From the NCBI GenBank assembly GCA_026184775.1, contig JANCYW010000010.1:124001-188000 (forward strand): a stretch of DNA of 64,000 bases. Direction: 5' to 3'. Of the stretch, positions 55,101-61,556 are shown in pieces (position 1 is the first letter of the stretch; the number at the start of each line of letters is the position of its first letter). The notes under the pieces are model-generated. The model had not been told where the DNA came from. It made no database searches and saw only the letters and a list, made by a program, of their open reading frames with translations. The position numbers and the translations under genes are program-made. The DNA comes from Cyanidium caldarium. Lineage: Eukaryota > Rhodophyta > Bangiophyceae > Cyanidiales > Cyanidiaceae.

Positions 55101-58037
55101 TGGGCCAAGCTGGTGCAGCGGATATCGCGCCCGCAGCGTAACGTGCCGCCGCGCACCGAGTTTGAAGTGGAGCGGGCAGCGCGCGCCTGGCTGCGCCTCG
55201 TGGCCGAGCACTCGGCGGCGGCGCTGGTGGCCGGCGACGGCGCCTCGCCCGAGGACCAGGAGCAGCTGGCGCAAATACGCCTGGCCAAGATGCGCGAGGA
55301 GAAGCGGGTGGTGGATCTGGCGTTCCAGCCGTGGATCGACGAGGCCACCGGCGAGGTAGTGGACGAGTCGTTCACCGAGCCGATCTTCTCGGAGGACGCC
55401 TACCTGGACCACATCGAGCGCATCGGCTACAACTGGATCGAGCGCCTGGAGAACCTGGAGGAGCTCAAGGAGCTGGTGCGCGGCGGGGAACTCGATGGCG
55501 ACATACCCGAGATTCAGGCCAGCGGCAACCAGGCGGTGCCCGAGTGGTGGGACGAGGCGTTCGACCGGGCGCTGATCCTGGGCACGTATCGCCACGGCTT
55601 TGCGCAGTACGATAAGATGCGCCGCGACCCAGAGCTGCACTTTTTCGGGCGCGTGGCGCCGCTGCCGATGCCCGAGCAATTCGAGGGCGGTGCCGAGGAG
55701 CGCCAAGAGCGCGCCGCCGCGTGGCAAGCCGTCGACGAGCTGTACTGGAAGCTTGCCGCCGAGCTCGGTCTGAGCGAGGAGGAGTTGTACGCCCGCGAGA
55801 TGCCCCCGATGCAGCTGCTGAACACGCGCATGAAGAAGCTGATGCGCGCTTTTCTGCGCGAGCGCCGTCGGCAGCAGCACAAACGACGCCGCACCGAACT
55901 GGCCGAGGAGCGCGCCCGCCAGCGCGAGGAGTACTACAACGCGCGCCTGCAGCAGCGCGAGGCCGCCGAGCGCGAGCGCGTGGCGCGCTTTGAGGCGCAT
56001 GCGCAGCGCTGGCCCAAGACCGAGAAGCACGCCTTTGCGCGCGTGCTGTCGCAGATTGGCGGCATGGTGTTCGACACCGACGGCCAAATCGACTGGAGCG
56101 TGTATCGCGAGCGCTGTCAGCTGACGCGCAAGTACGACTTTACCATCGAGCGGTACATGATCGAGTTTATGGCGCTGTGTCGTCAGTTTTTGGTGGATAG
56201 CGACGGCGCGGAGAGCACGCTCGGACACGACCTCGACGAGCCACTGCAGGTGGCGATGGCGTGGCGCAATCAGCAGATGGCTGGGCGCGTTCACGAGATC
56301 GACCGGGCGGTGGCGGCCGGCGAGCAGCCGCTAGCGCGAGCGTATGCGCTGCGCGAGGCGCTGCAGCCGCCCAAACTGACCGACTTTGCGGCGGAGGAGA
56401 TGAGCGAGGCGCGCTCGCTGCTCTTCTTCGCCAAGCGGTTGGCGGAGCGGGCGCGCATGTTGCATTTCATCCGGGTGCACGTGGCGCCCGAGCTGCACAA
56501 GCTGGATGTGTGCGAGCGCATGGAGGCGATGGTGATCCCGCCGCGGCACGACCTGATGCCCTCGTGGTGGTCGGCGGCCGAGGCGCACGACGTGGCGCTG
56601 CTGCACGGCATCGTGCGACACGGGTTCGACGCGGTGGCGATCGCCACCGACCCGCAGCTGCCGTTCCGGGAGGTGTGTGTGCAGGCGGTGTTGCAGGGGA
56701 GACGCCGCGATCACCCCGATGAGGAGTGCCGCGCCGAGCATCTGACGGCGGAGGACATCGCTGCCGCGTTCCCCAAGGACAAGGGCGTGTTTCTGCGCGG
56801 TCGTGTCGCCGCCAGCACGTTGTTGAGCGCGCGCACTGCCGCCGCGGCCGCGGCGCTGAGCGGTGCGCCGGTGCTGGGCGGCGGCGGCGGCAGTACGATG
56901 GTGAACGGGGTGACGCGGGTGTACGCCGCGCCCGACGGCATGCCGGTGCGCGCCGCCTCCGACGACGCCTTTGATGCGATCGACGGCGAGGCGATCAACT
57001 GTTCGATGCTGACGCTGTTGCGGCAGCTGAAAAAGGGCTCGGAGCCGGAGGCGGCGGCGATGGCCGCGGCGCAGCTGCCAGCGCTGCTGCCGACGCTGAA
57101 CCGCGCGCTGATATGCACGCGCACGCGCGAGGCGCTGGCCCGCCTGCCGCCGCCGCCGCGCATGTTGCCTCTGGCGAGCGCGCTGGACGGCAGCGGCAAG
57201 GTCGACGTGGAGGCGGGCGCCACGGCCCTGTCGCCACCGCCACCGCCGCCAGCGCCTGCGATGACGACCGCGTCGTCGACCGCGCTATCGCCAGCGGTAC
57301 CACCGCCCGCGGCCCATCGGCGCGCACCGCCGGGTCCGTCCCTACCGAAACATCCGCGGCGGTCGCAGCTGCACAAACTGTCCCGCGACGAGCACGGTCA
57401 CATCCGCCTGCCGTTCTACATCGGAGTGGTGCTGCGCATCGAGTCGCTCGGCCGCGTCGACCGGCGCGACGGCTTCCACAACGAGCGCGCCATCTACCCG
57501 ATCGGCTTTCGGTCGGTGCGCCAGTACATCAGCTGCCGCGACATCTCGCGCACCACCGAATACGTGTGCGAGATCCTGGACGGCGGCGGTGAGGACGGCC
57601 AGGCGCCGCTGTTCCGCGTCACTTGTGCCGACATGCCGGAACGGCCTTTCGTGGACAAGTCACCCAGCGGCTGCTGGACACAGGTGATGAAGGCGGTGCG
57701 CGATGCGACACCCGTCGGCAAGCAGCGGCTGCATGTGACCGTGAGCGGACCGGAGTACTTCGGCTTGTCGCAGCCGGTCGTGGAGGAACTGCTGCAGGAG
57801 CTGCCCGGCGCCGACCAGCTGAAACACTACAAGCGCAAGGAGTTTTTGCCGCCGGAGTCGCAACCGGCTACGCCGCAAGACTCGCAACGCTCCCCGGCTG
57901 AAAGCGCGAGGGAGCACACGCCGGCCGACGAGGCGATGCCGTCGGCCGCAGAGGAAGATATGGAGATGGTGGCTGATGAGGAGGAGAAAGGTGGACCCGA
58001 CGACCGCAGCCGTATTCGTATCAAGTTGTTGCCGTGA
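52176..58037 (+). CDS. CHD-family chromatin remodeller (CHD6-9/kismet-like) with C-terminal FYRN and FYRC domains
   Basis: 1953 residues in one frame. An acidic, Ser-rich N-terminus precedes two chromodomains (EEFLIKYKGLSYIHCEWVRE at ~180 and YLVKWCSLGYDECTWEHDFD at ~275). The SNF2 ATPase has DEMGLGKTIQTVSLLYHLWR (~361), VVDEAHRLKN (~470), LTGTPLQNNALELF and the helicase C block GGQGINLTVADTVIIFDSDW, QARCHRIGQEKDVNVYRL. Beyond it are a SANT-like segment (~945) and two CHD7-type blocks, WWDEAFDRALILGTYRHGFA (~1125) and PSWWSAAEAHDVALLHGIVR (~1460). The end (~1740-1890) is FYRN (YPIGFRSVRQYISCRD, ...LFRVTC) plus FYRC (SPSGCWTQVMKAV, GLSQPVVEELLQELPGADQL). FYR domains normally mark MLL/TBRG1-like histone-modifier proteins. 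Upstream in-frame ATG at 52155. Confidence 0.93.
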   Translation: MARSGRLRRAREGDDDSDSADASGDATGPVTLRVVGSATDGTEGMNASSRQLRSRRERRARAPWLESEGSGADESATTDRQRGRASTGNSTSSVDDWGSDDGGSSNVSRLAAVPFTPGESMSMERILARRVRRLTPKEVGLTDGGDGGSNDGVAGPGVLERHADASRESHLSADRHHLPTVEEFLIKYKGLSYIHCEWVREEFILRQPNGKQRLQRFLLKEQQEVSRRGLATAGAADEDHDEEDEAIAEDWVTVDRILAEHRGPDGAVQYLVKWCSLGYDECTWEHDFDVQDDLKVQEFRERNRKPPDVAFRRPPRPPPSAYQQLPNPDFKNDGELRDYQLEGFNWLVHCWYKRQSSILADEMGLGKTIQTVSLLYHLWRNEGVRGPFLVVAPLSTLGHWKREFETWTDMNVIVFHGNAQAREVILQYEWTYPGCSRKSPFYKWQTLITTYETVLQEGNRLRSIDWAAVVVDEAHRLKNRQSKLADELSSLRSDHRLLLTGTPLQNNALELFALLHFLEPERFSNERLFQESFGDIRDAESVERLKATLRPFLLRRLKEDVERGIPPKEETIISVELTRTQKKWYRAMYEQNFAFLEHSTRRNNVGNLRNIVMELRKCCNHPYLIRGVEEIETQNVAAQGEESLMHHLIQASGKLVLVDKLLPMLKDKGHRVLIFSQMIRVLDFLEDYLQYRRYQYERIDGRVRGNERQQSIDRFQRDSDKFVFLLCTRAGGQGINLTVADTVIIFDSDWNPQNDVQAQARCHRIGQEKDVNVYRLITRGTYEEEMFDRASKKLGLDQAVLQNMGIGDRDNVFSAMGRDDINRLLRRGAYDVFNEDDSAADAFTTDNIENIMARRTKTVKTGAAEAGPSAFSKATFAAEADVDRSWLNDKNFWANLMPQAAAAPDPNIVQEPRRRRQVQRFQPGDSSEDDSDDGESGGDDTETAEDNVGPDGRRLWNKSERHRLQRALLMCGYGDWAKLVQRISRPQRNVPPRTEFEVERAARAWLRLVAEHSAAALVAGDGASPEDQEQLAQIRLAKMREEKRVVDLAFQPWIDEATGEVVDESFTEPIFSEDAYLDHIERIGYNWIERLENLEELKELVRGGELDGDIPEIQASGNQAVPEWWDEAFDRALILGTYRHGFAQYDKMRRDPELHFFGRVAPLPMPEQFEGGAEERQERAAAWQAVDELYWKLAAELGLSEEELYAREMPPMQLLNTRMKKLMRAFLRERRRQQHKRRRTELAEERARQREEYYNARLQQREAAERERVARFEAHAQRWPKTEKHAFARVLSQIGGMVFDTDGQIDWSVYRERCQLTRKYDFTIERYMIEFMALCRQFLVDSDGAESTLGHDLDEPLQVAMAWRNQQMAGRVHEIDRAVAAGEQPLARAYALREALQPPKLTDFAAEEMSEARSLLFFAKRLAERARMLHFIRVHVAPELHKLDVCERMEAMVIPPRHDLMPSWWSAAEAHDVALLHGIVRHGFDAVAIATDPQLPFREVCVQAVLQGRRRDHPDEECRAEHLTAEDIAAAFPKDKGVFLRGRVAASTLLSARTAAAAAALSGAPVLGGGGGSTMVNGVTRVYAAPDGMPVRAASDDAFDAIDGEAINCSMLTLLRQLKKGSEPEAAAMAAAQLPALLPTLNRALICTRTREALARLPPPPRMLPLASALDGSGKVDVEAGATALSPPPPPPAPAMTTASSTALSPAVPPPAAHRRAPPGPSLPKHPRRSQLHKLSRDEHGHIRLPFYIGVVLRIESLGRVDRRDGFHNERAIYPIGFRSVRQYISCRDISRTTEYVCEILDGGGEDGQAPLFRVTCADMPERPFVDKSPSGCWTQVMKAVRDATPVGKQRLHVTVSGPEYFGLSQPVVEELLQELPGADQLKHYKRKEFLPPESQPATPQDSQRSPAESAREHTPADEAMPSAAEEDMEMVADEEEKGGPDDRSRIRIKLLP

Positions 58038-58220
58038 GCCGGACCACTCGGTGCGTGATGGAAACCAGCGACAGTCGTGCTTGTGGGACGGAGTCGGAGG
58101 CGGTTCATCGGAGAAAGGTGTTGCGGAGGAGCGGGGACGTCGTGGTCGACCTTTCGACAAAGTGGTGCGACGCGGTGTCTGGTCGGACGGAGGCGGTCAT
58201 AAACGAGTTGACCCGGTGTC

Positions 58221-59564
58221 ATGCATCAGACCTACCGGGACGCGGCTCAGGTGCTGGCTTGCGTGGCCCGCGGACAAGGCAGCCTGAAGCAGGTGCTGTA
58301 CGCGCAGCGGGTGCGGCTAGGGCGGCGGTGGCGGGCGGTGTACGCCCTGGCCACGGAAACGTACCGCCACCAGCACGAACTGGAGCGGTGGCTGCGGGAA
58401 CGTCTGGTGGGCGAGTGGCGAGACGACGGCGAGGTGGTCCAGGCGGCCGTTAGCGGTCCTGAACGCTCGGCGCACTGGCTGCTGTTCGTGGTGCTGAACG
58501 AGTGGCGATATGGGCGCGGCCGGCTGCTGCCGGCGCGGGGAGCGCGCACTCGCCGATGGACGGAGCGGTTGCAGGGTATCCCACAGGGAGAAAATACAAC
58601 GGAGCCGTCAGAAGAAGCGACAGCCCACCGGAAGCGGCGAGTTGACCCGGTGGAGACAGCGGCCGCTGCTCCCCGCACTTTCCTGTGCGTCAATCGATTG
58701 CGATACACGCCAGGCACCGGCGGCGGTGACGCACCGGGGCATGTAGACATTCCACCGCAGACCGTCCCCGACGCGCACTGGCCGCAGTATATCTGGCGGA
58801 GCACGGCACCGCGCGCGCAGCTGTTACAGCATCCGCGGGTGCGGGACATCTCGTGGATCGTACAGGACAAGGGTGCATGCATGGCGGTGATCGCGTTGGA
58901 TGCGCAGCCAGGCTGGCATGTTGTGGATGCGTGCGCGGCGCCCGGCAACAAGAGCATCCAACTGGCGGGTTCGGTGGGCGCGCACGGCCGGGTGGACGCG
59001 TTCGAGCGCGATCCACAACGTTGCGCCCTTTTGCGGCAAAGAGTGGGCGCGGCCGGCGCGGCCGCCATCGTACACGTTCATAGTGGCGACTTTCTGGCAG
59101 CGCATGCCGAGCACGAGCCGCGCTGGGCCACCGCTGAGGCCGTCGTGGTGGACCCGACGTGTTCGGGTTCGGGGCGGGCAGAAGAGCGGCCCATCGGTGA
59201 GGAGTACGATCAGACGCGGCTAGTACGACTGGCCGCCTTCCAAACGCGCCTGCTATGCCACGCACTCACCGCCTTTCCCCACGCGCTACGCGTGGTCTAC
59301 TCTACCTGCAGCGTGTTCGAGCGTGAGAACGAGCAAGTGGTGGCGGCGGCGCTAGCGCACCCCACCGTGCACTCCGTCTGGCAGCTAGCACCGGCGCTGC
59401 CATCGTGGCCTATCCGCGGGTGCCTCGGCATGCGCGAAGCGGTTCGAGTGCCCGCGTATGCGGGGAGGGCAACCATCCGAGCAGACGTGACGACCGACTC
59501 GGAATATGCCAGTCGCAGTGCCCACTTTATCGCGCTGCTGCAGCGTCGAACAACTGGAGTATGA
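58221..59564 (+). CDS. NSUN5: rRNA cytosine-C5 methyltransferase NSUN5 (Rcm1)
   Basis: 447 residues. NSUN5/Rcm1 methylates one cytosine of the large-subunit rRNA. An N-terminal helical domain (YRDAAQVLACVARGQGSLKQ) is followed by a low-complexity linker, then the SAM-dependent fold: HVVDACAAPGNKSIQLAGSV, VDAFERDPQRC, EAVVVDPTCSGSGRA and RVVYSTCSVFERENEQVV. The catalytic Cys is in the PTCSGSG motif, and the second Cys (TCSV) is conserved in the RCMT family. The order fits NSUN5 better than NOP2 or NSUN2. It follows the CHD gene by 183 bases on the same strand. Confidence 0.9.
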   Translation: MHQTYRDAAQVLACVARGQGSLKQVLYAQRVRLGRRWRAVYALATETYRHQHELERWLRERLVGEWRDDGEVVQAAVSGPERSAHWLLFVVLNEWRYGRGRLLPARGARTRRWTERLQGIPQGENTTEPSEEATAHRKRRVDPVETAAAAPRTFLCVNRLRYTPGTGGGDAPGHVDIPPQTVPDAHWPQYIWRSTAPRAQLLQHPRVRDISWIVQDKGACMAVIALDAQPGWHVVDACAAPGNKSIQLAGSVGAHGRVDAFERDPQRCALLRQRVGAAGAAAIVHVHSGDFLAAHAEHEPRWATAEAVVVDPTCSGSGRAEERPIGEEYDQTRLVRLAAFQTRLLCHALTAFPHALRVVYSTCSVFERENEQVVAAALAHPTVHSVWQLAPALPSWPIRGCLGMREAVRVPAYAGRATIRADVTTDSEYASRSAHFIALLQRRTTGV

Positions 59565-59762
59565 AATGCTGTTTCACGGACGTTCTCCCTACATCTCCCT
59601 CTACTCCTCCTGTTGCGTCCTCTGTGCTGCTCTCTTGCCGTTCGTGGTGACCGATGCACGCGCGCATGTGCCGCTGGCGATCCCGCGCCTGCTGGCTGCG
59701 TTCGCTGGTGGTTCTCTCGCTCGTGCAACCGTTCCAGCGGGTCATCGCCTCGATACGCCAAG

Positions 59763-59796
59763 CACACACACACACACTCTCTCTCTCGCTCGCTCG
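59763..59796. repeat. dinucleotide microsatellite
   Basis: (CA)7 at 59763-59776, directly followed by (CT)5 at 59777-59786 and a CGCT-type tract to 59796. It lies in the short leader between NSUN5 and the WDR33 ATG, about 20-55 bases before the start. Confidence 0.9.
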
Positions 59797-59818
59797 CCTG
59801 CGCTGTGGAACAACCGGC

Positions 59819-61339
59819 ATGGACATGAAGAGAGCGGCACGGGCGCCGCCGGAACGAGACGCCATCCCCGAGGACCGGCGCGTCAAGTACGTGGTGCAGC
59901 AACATGGGGAGATCTTCGACGGGAAGCGGCTGCGGCGAGCGATGGTCCGCAAGACGGTGGACTACCAGGCGGCGGCGGCACGCTGGCTGCTGGACCGCCG
60001 GTGGCAGCGGGACGCCACTTGGGCGCCGCCGTGGCAGCCGAGTCCGGAGTACGTGTACTCGCTGTACCCGCCGTGCGCGCCGGCCTGTCGGGCGCAGCCG
60101 GTGGTCGACGCCTGCACGCGGTTCGTGCACCACGCGCAGAACAAGCAGCGCTGCGCCATCAACGTGTGCCGTTGGACGCCCGAGTCACGGCGGCTGATCA
60201 CCGGGGCATCCACCGGCGAGTTCACTCTGTGGAACGGGTTGACGTTCAATTTCGAGACCATCCTGCTGGCGCATAACGTGGCGGTGCGCTGCATGCAGTG
60301 GAGTCACGACGGCAAGTGGATGGTGACGGCGGACCAGTCGGGACTGGTGAAGTACTGGTTGAGCAACCTGAATCACCTGAAGGTGTTCCGCGCGCACCAG
60401 GAGTGTATTCGAGATCTGTCATTTGCGCCCAGCGATGCCAAGCTGGTCACCTGCGCCGACGACCAGACCATCCGGGTGTGGGACTTTGAGTCGCCGACGA
60501 CGCGCGCTAACGAGGTGGACGGCACCCCGGAGCGCATCTTGCGCGGCCACGGCTGGGACGTGCGCTCGGTGCACTGGCATCCGAGCAAGCCGCTTTTGGC
60601 ATCGGGCAGCAAGGACTCGCTGGTGAAGATATGGGACCCGAAGACCGGCAAATGCCTCACCACGTTGCACGGCCACAAGAGCGCCGTGGTGAAAGTGCGC
60701 TGGAATCCGTTGAACGGCAACTACTTGCTGAGCGGGTCGCGGGATCAGTCGATCAAGCTGTTTGATATCCGCATGATGCGCGAAGTGCAGGCGTTTCGCG
60801 GGCATCCGCGCGAGGTGACCACGCTGGCGTGGCATCCGCTGCAGGAGGACGCGTTCGCCAGCGGCGGTTACGATGGCTCGATGTTGTTCTGGGTGGTGGG
60901 CCGCGAGGAGCCGGTGGCGCAGGTGCTCAACGCGCACCACAGCCAGGTGTGGGATCTTGATTGGCATCCGCTCGGACATATGATCGTCTCGGCCAGCAAC
61001 GACACCTACACGCGTTTCTGGGCGCGACCGCGGCCGGGCGACCGCATGACCGATCGGTATCAGCGGGGGAGTGCGCGTTGGGAGTCGCTGCGTGTGGATA
61101 TTGACGAGGACGACGAGCTGATTTCAGAGCTGCAAGAGTGGGCACTGCTGCAAGCCAGCGCCAACGCCGGCGACCAGCAAGCGCACTTTGAGGCCACCGT
61201 GGGCAGGACCGGCGGCGGCAGTGGTGGTGGGCATATGGCGCCCGATGCGGCCATCGTGAATCAGCACGTCAATATCATTCGACGCCAGCGGGCGCCGTCG
61301 CGCACGCCACCCGGTCTGAACGTATCGGCATCGAGCTGA
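59819..61339 (+). CDS. WDR33: polyadenylation factor WDR33 (FY/Pfs2)
   Basis: 506 residues. Core subunit of the cleavage and polyadenylation specificity factor that recognises AAUAAA with CPSF30. The N-terminal segment (DGKRLRRAMVRKTVDYQAAA) is the family's own marker, followed by seven WD40 repeats, for example GASTGEFTLWNGLTFNFETI, LLAHNVAVRCMQWSHDGKWM, LTTLHGHKSAVVKVRWNPLN and GHPREVTTLAWHPLQEDAFA. The C-terminus is short, without the collagen-like or PPLPP extensions of animal WDR33 and plant FY, so it resembles yeast Pfs2. The frame is open upstream to 59654; ATG 59819 starts the conserved protein. Confidence 0.93.
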   Translation: MDMKRAARAPPERDAIPEDRRVKYVVQQHGEIFDGKRLRRAMVRKTVDYQAAAARWLLDRRWQRDATWAPPWQPSPEYVYSLYPPCAPACRAQPVVDACTRFVHHAQNKQRCAINVCRWTPESRRLITGASTGEFTLWNGLTFNFETILLAHNVAVRCMQWSHDGKWMVTADQSGLVKYWLSNLNHLKVFRAHQECIRDLSFAPSDAKLVTCADDQTIRVWDFESPTTRANEVDGTPERILRGHGWDVRSVHWHPSKPLLASGSKDSLVKIWDPKTGKCLTTLHGHKSAVVKVRWNPLNGNYLLSGSRDQSIKLFDIRMMREVQAFRGHPREVTTLAWHPLQEDAFASGGYDGSMLFWVVGREEPVAQVLNAHHSQVWDLDWHPLGHMIVSASNDTYTRFWARPRPGDRMTDRYQRGSARWESLRVDIDEDDELISELQEWALLQASANAGDQQAHFEATVGRTGGGSGGGHMAPDAAIVNQHVNIIRRQRAPSRTPPGLNVSASS

Positions 61340-61556
61340 AGAGGAGAGGGCGATGGGGATGCGCCCTCGGGTGGTCATAAAAACCAACCTACTTGAACAG
61401 TCGACACGCGGTACGTCGGGACATGCCGCCTCGTGTGGGACGCTTGCATCGGAGGCCGTCGCGGATCACTGCCGCGCGTGACATCGGCGGAATCGCACAC
61501 TCCATCGCGCGGACTTGGCACCAGCGTGCAACCGGGAGGTGAATTGTCTCACGGCC

